Below are positions 1 through 8,138 of a stretch of 27,729 bases of DNA, one piece after another. The translations under genes and the position numbers were made by a program. Location of the stretch: NCBI GenBank assembly GCA_031386665.1, contig JANNCN010000173.1:1-27729 (forward strand), read 5' to 3'. Within the stretch, counting starts at the first letter, position 1. Each line of letters starts with the position of its first letter. The notes beneath the pieces are model-generated. The model saw only the letters and a program-made list of their open reading frames with translations, had not been told where the DNA came from and did not search any database. Source of the DNA: JANYCG01 sp031386665 (GTDB lineage Bacteria > Pseudomonadota > Gammaproteobacteria > Burkholderiales > Burkholderiaceae_C).

Positions 1-201
1 CAGGCGGCCCCGCTCTGCCCCACTTAACTTGCTCCAAACCGCGTTGAAACACTGGCGCGCCGAGTGCACGGCTGCATCAATGTCGCGGGCATCGCTGCGT
101 TGAATCTCGTCAAACTGCTGCCCGTCCGACGGGTCGATCATGGCGATGGAGCGGCCACTTTGGCACGGCACAGACGCGTTGGCTATGTAGTTCAGTTGCA
201 T
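1..201 (-). CDS. aldehyde dehydrogenase family protein, N-terminal part (runs off left edge)
   Basis: The minus-strand frame opens with ATG at 201 and stays open for 67 codons to the window edge. It starts MQLNYIANASVP and continues with GRSIAMIDPSDGQ, the usual N-terminal beta-strand pair of NAD(P)+-dependent aldehyde dehydrogenases, followed by the helix with DIDAAVHSARQCF. This family oxidises aldehydes to acids in the cytoplasm using a catalytic Cys and Glu, which lie beyond the edge and cannot be checked. No strong ribosome binding site is seen before the ATG. The upstream gap holds one copy of the AT-rich palindrome repeat described separately. The substrate cannot be told from 67 residues. 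Confidence 0.75.
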   Translation of the reverse strand, partial: MQLNYIANASVPCQSGRSIAMIDPSDGQQFDEIQRSDARDIDAAVHSARQCFNAVWSKLSGAERGRL

Positions 202-265
202 GGGCTTGAGTGGTTGGTTGGCAGCACCGGGCGGTGTTGATTCTGATGCGCTGCCGCTTGAGTAG

Positions 266-387
266 GGGGTCAATAGTATCAAAAGTATAGCGAACTATGA
301 CCTTTCTACGAGAGCTAGAGCACCATTTTGTTCATAAAGTGGTCAAATTTGAGATTTTTCAAGAAAGTCATATCACCGGTGATATGA
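266..387 (-). repeat. AT-rich composite intergenic repeat, copy A
   Basis: Read on the minus strand, this holds a perfect 20-bp palindrome (368-387, TCATATCACCGGTGATATGA), a 47-nt AT-rich spacer, and then CTCTAGCTCTCG (309-320) running into TCATAGTTCGCTATACTTTT. The same order of palindrome, spacer and CTCTAGCTCTCG segment recurs at 8452-8590, 17483-17593 and 26681-26819. This copy is the most diverged in the distal part. It sits between the OsmC gene and the aldehyde dehydrogenase gene, so the palindrome could also act as a terminator or operator there. Confidence 0.65.
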
Positions 388-408
388 AGTCTCTCATTTT
401 GCCTTTTT

Positions 409-921
409 TCAAGTGGCGGGTCTTTCATGAGCAGACACTGCGCTGAACCTGTGCTGCCATTGGCCTTGCACGGCAATCACTGTCTTGACTGAGTTTGCCA
501 AATAGCAGTCCTCGTGCGCTCGATGGTGCAAGTCGTCCAGTACCGCGTCGGTCGGCACTTTGTCGCCTGAAAACACAATCTGGGGGCGCAAGGTCACCTG
601 CGTTACCGCCTCTTTTCCATTGCCAATTTTCTCCATGATGCCGCTGGCTGAGTCCGTGTAGGCGGCGACTGCATAGCCATCGACCGATGCCAAATACAGA
701 AAGGTCAGCATGTGGCAGCTGGACAAGGCGGCGACAAAGGCCTCTTCCGGATCCACGTTGGCGGGGTTGGAGTAGGGCACCCTTACCGAGTTCGGCGAAC
801 TGCTGGCAGGCACGGACACGCCGCCGTCAAATCCCCAGGTGTGTGCGCGGCTGTAGCGCTTGCTGGTGAAGTCGCCAATGTTGTCGCAAGTCCAGCGGAT
901 GTCGGCGGTGTAGGTGTGCAT
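409..921 (-). CDS. OsmC/Ohr family protein (peroxiredoxin-like)
   Basis: This is an OsmC-family thiol peroxidase-like protein of 170 residues when started at ATG 921. OsmC/Ohr proteins reduce organic hydroperoxides with two Cys residues in the cytoplasm. Both family Cys are visible: C69 in the SSCHMLTFL helix and C139 in HEDCYLANS. The N-terminal MHTYTADIRW strand, the DPEEAFVAALSSCH segment and the C-terminal SVKTVIAV strand fit the family. An in-frame TTG at 942 would add seven residues, but the ATG start matches the usual family N-terminus better. It is transcribed alone, downstream of the hppA terminator. Whether it belongs to the OsmC, Ohr or YhfA subgroup cannot be decided here. Confidence 0.85.
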   Translation of the reverse strand: MHTYTADIRWTCDNIGDFTSKRYSRAHTWGFDGGVSVPASSSPNSVRVPYSNPANVDPEEAFVAALSSCHMLTFLYLASVDGYAVAAYTDSASGIMEKIGNGKEAVTQVTLRPQIVFSGDKVPTDAVLDDLHHRAHEDCYLANSVKTVIAVQGQWQHRFSAVSAHERPAT

Positions 922-973
922 ATGGGTTGGGCGTGTGGACAATCAGGAAGTGGAGATTATGAATCTCGGGACC

Positions 974-1003
974 AAAAAAAAGGCCTGCAGGGTGCAGGCC
1001 TTT
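974..1003 (-). terminator. Rho-independent terminator of hppA
   Basis: An 11-bp perfect stem (AAAGGCCTGCA at 979-989, TGCAGGCCTTT at 993-1003) with a GGG loop is followed on the minus strand by a run of seven T. It lies about 50 bp after the hppA stop codon. Confidence 0.9.
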
Positions 1004-1054
1004 GTTTCAAGTGGTGGCGCTTGCCGCCGCTGGCACTGTTATCGCTCTTGAACC

Positions 1055-3613
1055 CTACAGCAAGGTCACTTCAACCCGGCGACCCTCTTCAGCAGATGTG
1101 CCACCCGCTTTGATGTCTTCAGGCTTTTTCAGCTCGATTTTGTCTTCTGGCACACCAATGATTTTGAGAAGATCACGAACCGCAAAGGCCCGCAGCTTGG
1201 CGAGTTCGGCGTTTTTCACCGGGTCGCCAGAACCATCCACATAGCCGCTGATGACGGCTTTTTTGCCTGCCATCACGCCTTTGACCACGTCAACCAGCGC
1301 ATCTTTGCCGCCCACAGCCAGGTCAGCCTTGCCAGAAGCAAAGTAGAACTTGACCACGCCGCCTTCGGTCTTGACCGAGGCTGCATCAGACGCTGCCTTG
1401 GCCGCAGCCATCATGGCGGCGTCGCTCTTAGCGTTTGCGTCAGCGGCAGTTGCAGCAATGGTCGCAGACGCTGCCGCGGGTGTCGCAACCACTGCGGTGG
1501 CGGCTGCTGCCACGGTTGCAGCAGCTGGCAGGGCGGCTTTGGAGCCGTCGCCACCGTGAATTTGCATCATCAAAGGCACGATCAACAGGGCAACGATGTT
1601 GATGATCTTGATCAACGGGTTAACTGCCGGGCCAGCGGTGTCTTTGTACGGGTCGCCCACGGTGTCGCCAGTGACAGCGGCTTTGTGAGTATCAGAGCCT
1701 TTGCCGCCGTGGTGGCCGTCTTCAATGTACTTTTTGGCGTTATCCCAAGCGCCGCCGCCGGTGCACATCGAAATGGCAACGAACAGGCCAGTCACGATGG
1801 TGCCCATCAACAAACCGCCCAAAGCAGCCGGGCCAAGCGCCAAGCCCACAATGATGGGCACGACCACTGGCAACAGGGACGGGATCATCATTTCCTTGAT
1901 CGCAGCCGTGGTCAGCATGTCAACCGCAGCGCTGTAGTCAGGCTTGCGTTTACCCGCCATGATGGCGCCGTCAGCAAATTGGCGACGCACTTCAACCACG
2001 ACTGAGCCCGCAGCACGACCCACCGCTTCCATGGCCATGGCACCGAACAGGTAGGGAATCAAGCCGCCGATGAACAGGCCAATGATGACCATGGGGTCGC
2101 TCAAGTCAAAGCTGATGGCTTTGCCGTAAGCTTCGAGTTTGTGGGTGTAGTCGGCAAACAAAACCAAGGCCGCCAGTCCGGCTGAACCAATGGCGTAGCC
2201 CTTGGTCACGGCCTTGGTGGTGTTGCCCACAGCGTCCAGCGGGTCGGTCACGTCGCGCACGCTTTTTGGCATTTCGGCCATTTCGGCAATGCCGCCGGCG
2301 TTGTCGGTGATGGGGCCGTAAGCATCAAGCGCCACCACGATACCTGCCATCGACAACATCGAAGTCGCTGCAATCGCAATGCCGTAAAGCCCCGCCATTT
2401 TGAACGCGCACCAGATGGCAATACAGACAAAAATAACGGGCCAAGCGGTCGAACGCATTGACACACCCAAACCGGCAATGATGTTGGTGCCATGGCCGGT
2501 GGTGGATGCCTGTGCAATGTGCTTGACTGGCGGGTACTGTGTGCCGGTGTAGTACTCGGTGACCCAAACCAGGGCTGCAGTCAGCACCAAGCCGACGGCG
2601 CAAGCGCCAAAAAGCGCCATTTGGCTGCCAGCGGCTTTGATGGAGTTGTCAGGCATCAACCAAGTGGTGACGAAGTAGAAAGCAATTAGCGACAAACCGC
2701 CCGCCACAGCCAGGCCTTTGTAAAGCGCTGGCATCACGTTCTTCATGCCGGGTGATGCTTTAACGAAGAAGCAACCAATGATGGACGCAATGATCGACAC
2801 GGCACCCAGAGCCAGTGGGTAAACCACGGCGGCAGTGCCCGCGTTGGTCACCAGTAGCGCGCCCAAAACCATGGTTGCAATCAAGGTGACGGCATAGGTT
2901 TCGAACAAGTCAGCGGCCATGCCAGCGCAGTCGCCCACGTTGTCGCCCACGTTGTCGGCAATCACGGCTGGGTTGCGCGGGTCATCTTCAGGAATGCCAG
3001 CTTCGACCTTGCCCACCAAGTCCGCGCCCACGTCAGCGCCTTTGGTGAAAATGCCACCGCCCAAGCGGGCAAAAATGGAGATCAGCGATGAGCCAAAAGC
3101 AAAACCGATCAGCGGATTGAGCAATTTGGCCAGATTTTTATCAGGTGTGAGGTTGCCGTTGCCAACCAAAAACCAGTAAAAAGCCGTCACGCCCAACAGC
3201 CCCAAGCCCACCACCAGCATGCCGGTGATTGCGCCTCCACGAAAAGCGACATCCAGTGCGGGGCCAATGCCCTTGGTCGCGGCTTGTGCGGTGCGCACAT
3301 TGGCCTTGACGGACACGTTCATGCCAATAAAGCCGCAAGCGCCCGAAAGCACAGCGCCGACCACAAAGCCTACCGCGGACAGGCCGTCTAAAAACAAGCC
3401 AATCAAGATGGCCAACACCACGCCGACGATGGCGATGGTTTTGTATTGCCGAGCCAGATAAGCTGCTGCACCCGTTTCAATAGCGGCGGCAATTTCTTGC
3501 ATCCGCGCGTTGCCCGCATCTTGCGAAAGAATCCAGCTGCGTGCCCAAAAACCGTAAATCACGGCGATGAGACCGCAAACGAGCGCCAAAATAAGCGCTG
3601 AGTTGCCTGCCAT
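1055..3613 (-). CDS. hppA: K+-independent H+-translocating membrane pyrophosphatase with C-terminal OmpA-like domain
   Basis: This 852-residue protein couples pyrophosphate hydrolysis to proton export across the inner membrane. The M-PPase core spans about residues 1-690 with roughly 16 membrane helices. It has the DNVGDNVGD substrate/Mg site (220-228), the acidic block EAGIPEDDPRNP (204-215) and GNTTK (463-467) with T470; Lys in GNTTK marks the K+-independent proton-pumping class. After the last membrane helix (about 666-685) come an Ala-rich linker (693-745) and an OmpA-like domain (about 753-850). The pattern D793, N801, L804, R808 and RR845-846 matches the peptidoglycan-binding motif. Typical bacterial enzymes end near residue 690, so the extension is extra. 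The ATG at 3613 has CAGGAG upstream. It is divergent from soluble pyrophosphatase ppa. Confidence 0.95.
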   Translation of the reverse strand: MAGNSALILALVCGLIAVIYGFWARSWILSQDAGNARMQEIAAAIETGAAAYLARQYKTIAIVGVVLAILIGLFLDGLSAVGFVVGAVLSGACGFIGMNVSVKANVRTAQAATKGIGPALDVAFRGGAITGMLVVGLGLLGVTAFYWFLVGNGNLTPDKNLAKLLNPLIGFAFGSSLISIFARLGGGIFTKGADVGADLVGKVEAGIPEDDPRNPAVIADNVGDNVGDCAGMAADLFETYAVTLIATMVLGALLVTNAGTAAVVYPLALGAVSIIASIIGCFFVKASPGMKNVMPALYKGLAVAGGLSLIAFYFVTTWLMPDNSIKAAGSQMALFGACAVGLVLTAALVWVTEYYTGTQYPPVKHIAQASTTGHGTNIIAGLGVSMRSTAWPVIFVCIAIWCAFKMAGLYGIAIAATSMLSMAGIVVALDAYGPITDNAGGIAEMAEMPKSVRDVTDPLDAVGNTTKAVTKGYAIGSAGLAALVLFADYTHKLEAYGKAISFDLSDPMVIIGLFIGGLIPYLFGAMAMEAVGRAAGSVVVEVRRQFADGAIMAGKRKPDYSAAVDMLTTAAIKEMMIPSLLPVVVPIIVGLALGPAALGGLLMGTIVTGLFVAISMCTGGGAWDNAKKYIEDGHHGGKGSDTHKAAVTGDTVGDPYKDTAGPAVNPLIKIINIVALLIVPLMMQIHGGDGSKAALPAAATVAAAATAVVATPAAASATIAATAADANAKSDAAMMAAAKAASDAASVKTEGGVVKFYFASGKADLAVGGKDALVDVVKGVMAGKKAVISGYVDGSGDPVKNAELAKLRAFAVRDLLKIIGVPEDKIELKKPEDIKAGGTSAEEGRRVEVTLL

Positions 3614-3881
3614 AAGTAAATCTCCTGTGTTGTTTCACTCTAGAGTGGTGCACCGCAAAATAAATCCTTCGGCACCACCGCTGCATTGCTTCGTCGCCAC
3701 CAACTGGAATGCGTCAGGATTTAATCCTTCAGAATCATGGGGCGATTGGCCAACGGACGGACTTTACCGTGAAAAAAGTCTGCATCGCCTTACGGCAAGG
3801 AGCTTGTAAGTAAAATCTGGGCTAATCCTAGGGTAACCCCGTAGCGGCAGGCCGCATTAACTGAAAGTAAAAATCCTCACC
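3614..3881. promoter_or_regulatory. shared divergent promoter region of hppA and ppa
   Basis: This 268-bp gap must hold the promoters of both pyrophosphatase genes because they diverge. A 7-bp stem (GTGGTGC 3645-3651, GCACCAC 3672-3678) could form in the hppA leader. No convincing -35/-10 pair or riboswitch was found by eye. Confidence 0.5.
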
Positions 3882-4424
3882 ATGTCCCTCGACAACGTTC
3901 ATCCTGGCAAAAACGCCCCAGAAGCCTTCAATGTCATCATTGAAATTCCCATGAACGCCGACCCGGTGAAGTACGAGGTGGACAAGGAGTCGGGCGCGAT
4001 TTTTGTGGATCGCTTCATGAGCACGTCGATGCATTACCCGACCAATTACGGTTACGTGCCAAAAACCATCAGCGGCGACGGCGACCCAGTGGACGTGTTG
4101 GTGATCACACCGGTGCCCTTGATACCGGGCGTGGTGGTGACTTGCCGGGTCATTGGCATTTTAAAAATGGAAGACGAAGCCGGCATGGACGGCAAGGTGC
4201 TGGCGGTGCCTATCGACAAAAAGTGTTCGCTCTACACCCATTGGCAAAAACCTGCGGACATGAACCCGCTGCGGTTGAAGACCATTTCCCACTTCTTTGA
4301 GCATTACAAAGATTTGGAAGAGGGCAAGTGGGTCAAAATCATTGGTTGGGATGGACCCGAGGCTGCCAAACAGGAAATCTTGGACGGTATTGCGAACTAC
4401 GCCAAAGCAAATACAAGTGTGTAG
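3882..4424 (+). CDS. ppa: inorganic pyrophosphatase, family I
   Basis: This soluble cytoplasmic enzyme hydrolyses pyrophosphate to two phosphates and pulls biosynthetic reactions forward. At 180 residues it is the normal length for bacterial hexameric family I enzymes. The signature DGDPVDVLV with its metal-binding aspartates is present, as are the IEIP strand, SGAIFVDRF, MHYPTNYGYVP and the C-terminal EEGKWVKIIGWDG segment. It is divergent from the membrane proton pyrophosphatase, so the cell has both a heat-releasing and an energy-conserving enzyme under adjacent control. A second, decayed copy of its 3' end lies at 6742-6855. The ATG at 3882 gives the usual family N-terminus, though the ribosome binding site is weak. 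Confidence 0.96.
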   Translation: MSLDNVHPGKNAPEAFNVIIEIPMNADPVKYEVDKESGAIFVDRFMSTSMHYPTNYGYVPKTISGDGDPVDVLVITPVPLIPGVVVTCRVIGILKMEDEAGMDGKVLAVPIDKKCSLYTHWQKPADMNPLRLKTISHFFEHYKDLEEGKWVKIIGWDGPEAAKQEILDGIANYAKANTSV

Positions 4425-4464
4425 TTTTGAGTTGTAAGTTGTGAGTTTTGAGTTGTGAGTCAGG

Positions 4465-5556
4465 CTATCGCGCCGATTGCAGCTTTTCAAGTGTATTTTC
4501 TCGTGCCTGCTTGGGTGACAGTTCAAACCAGCGGTGGCAGGCTCGGTAAAAGGTGCTTTCCTCCGCGAAGCCTAGCAGTGACGCGATATCTGCCAACGGC
4601 AGAGCCGGGTCGCCCAGGTAGGTCTCGGTGAGTTGCCGCCTGAGTGCATCAAGCTCTTTTTGGAACGATGTTCCTGCTTCAAGCAATCTACGCTGCAAGG
4701 TGCGGTCACTTATACAAAGATCGCGGGCTACATCGCTGCGTATCACTTGACCACTGCCGATGCGGCGCACCAACATGGCTGCCATTCGCGCCGCGATACC
4801 GCTTGACTGCATGTTCCTAACGTGCTCTTGAACGGCTCGATCATGCAGCCGGCTCAGAACCGCATTGGCGGTGGGTAAAGGCAATTGCAAATCCGCTTTG
4901 CTCAACAGCAACGCATGCAAGGGCGTATTAAAACGCGGCGTGCAAGCAAATGCTTTTTGGTGGTGGATCAGATCACTTGGAGATGGGTACGAGAGCTCCA
5001 CCCCAAGTGGCACGATTTGGCGACTGGTGACCCAGCGACAAAAGGCCAAAAAGGTAACGATGGTGTAGTCCAGGCGCGATGAACGCCCTGCTATGGGCGG
5101 CTCCAACGGCGTCACCTCGATACGGCAGCCCTCGGCGATATCGACGACGCGCAAGTCAACAGCGTCAGACACGACCGCACAGTAATCTACCAACCGCACA
5201 ACAGCTTCGGCCAGGTTTTGGCAAGACATCATGGCGTAAGCCAACATATCAAAGCTAGTCGGGTTGTCTGCCGTTGTGCGGTTGAGCGCGACAAAAGGCT
5301 GCCCGCTGCGCTCGCACGCTAGCATCCAAAGCCTGTCAACTTGCTCAACTGGCAGCCTGCTGTCGGCGCGCTCCAGCATGCGAATATCGAGGCCGGCTTC
5401 ACGAAACAGTCCAGGCACATCCAGCCCTTGCACGCGTAGCTGGTCAGCCACACCCCGCATCCAGGCCGATGCGATGGTCCGTTGAATACGGCCAGAACCG
5501 TTGCGTTCTTGTTTTGTTTTGATTGATGCGATAGCCATGAGCGCACTGTAATTCAA
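4465..5556 (-). CDS. AraC-family transcriptional regulator (OruR-like type)
   Basis: This 363-residue regulator has an N-terminal ligand-sensing domain of the AraC arabinose-binding-like type (about 30-230) and a C-terminal double HTH (about 258-355). The latter contains DVARDLCISDRTLQRRLLEAG and then ADIASLLGFAEESTFYRACHRW, the second recognition helix region with the usual FYRAFRRW-like motif. TTG at 5556 is chosen because AGGAG stands eight bases before it; ATG at 5538 has no such site. It diverges from the exported hydrolase at 5704, separated by 147 bp, which suggests that it controls that gene, perhaps in response to a fatty-acid or ester-derived ligand. It ends convergently 40 bp from ppa, where short GAGTTGTAAGT-like direct repeats lie. 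Confidence 0.88.
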   Translation of the reverse strand: MNYSALMAIASIKTKQERNGSGRIQRTIASAWMRGVADQLRVQGLDVPGLFREAGLDIRMLERADSRLPVEQVDRLWMLACERSGQPFVALNRTTADNPTSFDMLAYAMMSCQNLAEAVVRLVDYCAVVSDAVDLRVVDIAEGCRIEVTPLEPPIAGRSSRLDYTIVTFLAFCRWVTSRQIVPLGVELSYPSPSDLIHHQKAFACTPRFNTPLHALLLSKADLQLPLPTANAVLSRLHDRAVQEHVRNMQSSGIAARMAAMLVRRIGSGQVIRSDVARDLCISDRTLQRRLLEAGTSFQKELDALRRQLTETYLGDPALPLADIASLLGFAEESTFYRACHRWFELSPKQARENTLEKLQSAR

Positions 5557-5703
5557 GACTTATCTCCTGACGAGTGCATGAAAGCCCTTGCATCCAAGTG
5601 CGAATTGGCATCGTCACGCCAGTAACTTGGCCGCGCAAGCCATGGTGCTTTCGGGCTGCGCTGCATACCATCCATCGCTAAATCAACCAAAGGATCCTCA
5701 GCG

Positions 5704-6672
5704 ATGAACACACCACTGAAATTCAGTATCCACGCCACCGTCAAAACTTCTCTGGCAGCGATAATCATTGCCCTGGCCGGTGCGGCCCATGCATCCAACG
5801 ACTGTGCGGATGTCAAACCTGGCGTCCGCGCGACCGATTTCACCAGCAAAACAATGGTGGCAACTGACGCATTGTGCTTGCGCTCTTTCGCATGGCAACC
5901 GACGCAAACCCCAGTGCGCGGCGTCGTGGTCATCACCCACGGTATTCGGGACTACGCGCTTCGCTACCAACGCTTTGCAGATCAACTGACGAAACAGGGG
6001 TTTGCCGTGTTTGCGCAAGACCTGCGTGGCCATGCTCATTCTGGCGGCGACCGCCAACGTTTTGATTCTATGGCGCGTATGGTGGCAGACACTGACATGA
6101 TTGTTAACGAAGCTAAGTTGCGCTACCCGAGCCTGCCGGTTTATGTGTACGGACACAGCCTGGGCGGTTTGATCACCACCGAATATGCGTTAGACCACGC
6201 CGACAAATTGAGCGGTGTGATTTTGAGTGGCGCAGCCCTAAAGCGGCCCCATAGCGTCTCTGGCTTTAGTGCCGGCGTTGCGCGAATACTGGCATCCATG
6301 GCACCCGGTTTGAAGGTGGTTCAGGTCGATACCAGTGAGTTCTCCAAGGACAAAAGCGTGATGGCCGCGTTGACGGCTGACACACTCATCAGTCATGACA
6401 AACTGCCAGCAGCAACGGCTGCCGCATCTTTAAGCGCAATTGCCGATGTACAGCAGCGAATGGGGCAGCTGAAACTACCTCTTTTGGTGATGTATGGCAC
6501 ATCGGACAGCGTGAATCCCATCGAAGGCAGCCAAGCTCTGATTCAGGCGGCTGCAAGTAGCGACAAGACATTGAAGACCTACGCGGGCGTTTACCACGAC
6601 ATGCTCAACGAACCCGAGCGCGATCAGATTGCCACCGATATCGTCGCGTGGTTGATCGCACGAACGAAGTAG
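5704..6672 (+). CDS. exported alpha/beta hydrolase, monoacylglycerol lipase/lysophospholipase-like
   Basis: This is a 322-residue serine hydrolase of the Hydrolase_4/S33 type. Residues 1-30 form a signal peptide (positive start, hydrophobic LAAIIIALAGAAHA, Ala-X-Ala end), so it acts in the periplasm or outside. The catalytic set is visible: HG at 79-80 for the oxyanion site, the monoglyceride-lipase motif DLRGHAHSGG, nucleophile S152 in GHSLGG, D268 in GTSDSV and H298 in GVYHDML. Monoacylglycerols or lysophospholipids are likely substrates, but the sequence does not fix this. It is divergent from the AraC regulator. ATG 5704 follows AAAGGATCC. The frame right after its stop continues into the ppa remnant. 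Confidence 0.88.
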   Translation: MNTPLKFSIHATVKTSLAAIIIALAGAAHASNDCADVKPGVRATDFTSKTMVATDALCLRSFAWQPTQTPVRGVVVITHGIRDYALRYQRFADQLTKQGFAVFAQDLRGHAHSGGDRQRFDSMARMVADTDMIVNEAKLRYPSLPVYVYGHSLGGLITTEYALDHADKLSGVILSGAALKRPHSVSGFSAGVARILASMAPGLKVVQVDTSEFSKDKSVMAALTADTLISHDKLPAATAAASLSAIADVQQRMGQLKLPLLVMYGTSDSVNPIEGSQALIQAAASSDKTLKTYAGVYHDMLNEPERDQIATDIVAWLIARTK

Positions 6673-6741
6673 TCCCCGGATGCTACTCAGGGTGCGTCTA
6701 CCAAAGTGACTGAAACCAAAGCAATTGAGCTTTCGTCAATT

Positions 6742-6855
6742 CTGGAAGAGGGCAAGTGGGTCAAAATTAGGGGCTGGGCTGGGCCGGACGCTGGGAAACA
6801 GGAAATTGTGGAGGGGATTGCGAATTACAAACAGGTGCAGGCTGCCAAGGATTGA
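6742..6855 (+). pseudogene. decayed 3' fragment of inorganic pyrophosphatase (ppa)
   Basis: Translation from 6742 gives LEEGKWVKIRGWAGP, then GKQEIVEGIANY and a stop at 6853-6855. This parallels residues LEEGKWVKIIGWDGP to GIANYAK at the end of intact ppa (4313-4405). By hand alignment about 77 percent of roughly 93 bases match, with 25 identical bases in a row at the start. Nothing upstream resembles the rest of ppa, so this is a C-terminal remnant of about 38 codons. It lies in frame 69 bp after the hydrolase stop codon. Confidence 0.85.
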
Positions 6856-6900
6856 TTTGAGGACGGATTTCTAGGAGTCCGGGGACCTTAGTGGCCTTAC

Positions 6901-7065
6901 GGTCACGGCGACAAGGCAAGGCGCATGCGGTTTTGAAGTGCAAGCACGCGCGGGGTTGAAAAATAGGTCAAGCTTGCGCTTGGCTATTTTTTTGAGTGAA
7001 CGCCAGCGCTGCTCCCACGCACCTTGCACTTCAAAGCCCGGTCGCCTTTCCTTATCACCGCGACC
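6901..7065. repeat. inverted-repeat element, about 165 bp (MITE-like)
   Basis: The left arm (6901-6955) and the right arm (7012-7065) are imperfect reverse complements. The outer part GGTCACGGCGACAAGG pairs with GGTCGCGGTGATAAGG read from the other strand, and the inner part shares TTTGAAGTGCAAG exactly. Between the arms is a second hairpin with AAAAATAG (6959-6966) and CTATTTTT (6984-6991). No convincing coding frame fills the element. It could be a non-autonomous transposable element or a folded intergenic repeat. Confidence 0.6.
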
Positions 7066-7298
7066 TGCTTGGGTGGTACCCGGGCCGGGCGTCTACGGTG
7101 CACGGAGCAGTGGACAAAGGGCCATGGGGTTGGGTTCAGCGGGCTTTGCAACGTCAATCGCCCAATGCACCGCGACCAATGCAATCACCACTGACCTTGT
7201 TCCCCTGCCGCCGCGACCGGGTCGACCATCGCGACGGTCGCTAAAAACCCAGTCGTTGAGATGCCCAAACAAGGTGGCCTCCCAAGATCAGTTGGTCT
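7066..7298. other. intergenic stretch without recognisable gene
   Basis: Together with the ppa fragment and the inverted repeat, this completes the gene-free interval 6673-7298. Open frames here have no recognisable domain and look like chance frames in GC-rich DNA. A short inverted pair GCGACCG/CGGTCGC (about 7215-7243) is the only structure seen. Confidence 0.5.
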
Positions 7299-8138
7299 TC
7301 ACCGAGCCGGATCCGGAAAAACCAGACCGTGCAACCGCCCTTTGCGCTCAAACGGTTTCCAGTTGTCCATTGGTTGCGACAACCTGTCTGCCACGGCCCA
7401 CCAGGCGCTGGGGTTCACGCCAATGCCGACATGGCTGGCGATGACCTCGATATTTTCAGTGTGCGGGTTCACGGCGCACGGCGCTTGCAGGCTGGCCTGC
7501 CAGGCCACGATGCCGTCGGTGCGCGAGTAAACCGAGGTGGTGGGCACAGGGGGAGCGGTGGGCAGGTCGTATTTGGTGGCTTCGTGGTCAATGCGCTTGC
7601 CGCTGGTCAACTCGTAAATGCGCCAGGCGTTGGTGCTTTTGGGTGAGCCAGAGAAGGGGGTTCCCAGCGTGATGACGCTGCGCACCTGGTCGGGCATCAT
7701 TTTGGCGAGCTCGCGGGCGTAAACGCCGCCCAGGCTCCAGCCAATCAGGCTGACTTTTTGACCTGTGGCGTCAAAGGTGGCCTGCACCTGGTCGCGTGCC
7801 GCGTTCAGCACGCCGGCACGGGCACCGAAATTGAACCCCTGGTTCCAACCCGACACCGAATAGTTGAGCGACTGCAGGTACTGGCGCAGCGGAAAAGTTG
7901 AACCGTCGTTGGCGCTTAAACCGGGGAACACGATGACCGGGTGCCCGTCGCCCTGGGGCGCGCGGCGCAAAGCGGGCCAGGCTGGCAATACGGCCCCAAA
8001 TTCCCAAAACGCCCTGAATTCAAGCGCCAGCAAAAACATATTGGGTGGCGCATGGTCATTTTGAGGTGGCGCGGCGCGCGAGCTGGAGGAGCTAGATGAG
8101 CTGGAGGAGCTTGAACGGGGCAAGGCAAATGCATTCAT
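7299..8138 (-). CDS. alpha/beta hydrolase, esterase/lipase-like
   Basis: This 279-residue hydrolase carries the family landmarks VIVFPGLSAND (strand and oxyanion region, 68-78), GWSLGG with nucleophile S135, VITLGTPFSG, D208 in YSRTDGIV and H236 in SHVGIG. It resembles PGAP1/triacylglycerol lipase-like cytoplasmic esterases; the substrate is not evident. ATG at 8138 is chosen; an upstream TTG at 8228 would add 30 residues without family similarity. Residues 9-20 are twelve consecutive serines, encoded by near-repeats of AGCTCCTCC, so the N-terminus is low complexity and possibly length-variable. No signal peptide is visible. It is the last minus-strand gene before the inverted-repeat region. 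Confidence 0.85.
   Translation of the reverse strand: MNAFALPRSSSSSSSSSSSSRAAPPQNDHAPPNMFLLALEFRAFWEFGAVLPAWPALRRAPQGDGHPVIVFPGLSANDGSTFPLRQYLQSLNYSVSGWNQGFNFGARAGVLNAARDQVQATFDATGQKVSLIGWSLGGVYARELAKMMPDQVRSVITLGTPFSGSPKSTNAWRIYELTSGKRIDHEATKYDLPTAPPVPTTSVYSRTDGIVAWQASLQAPCAVNPHTENIEVIASHVGIGVNPSAWWAVADRLSQPMDNWKPFERKGRLHGLVFPDPAR

Noticed and set aside
4426..4462. GAGTTGTAAGT-type short direct repeats after ppa as a CRISPR or iteron array
   Set aside because: They are only two or three degenerate units of a low-complexity T/G/A tract, with no spacers or associated genes.
6938..7444. 168-codon plus-strand frame over the inverted repeat and the hydrolase end
   Set aside because: It crosses the inverted-repeat element and the antisense of a real gene; the protein is Arg/Pro/Ser-rich with no domain.
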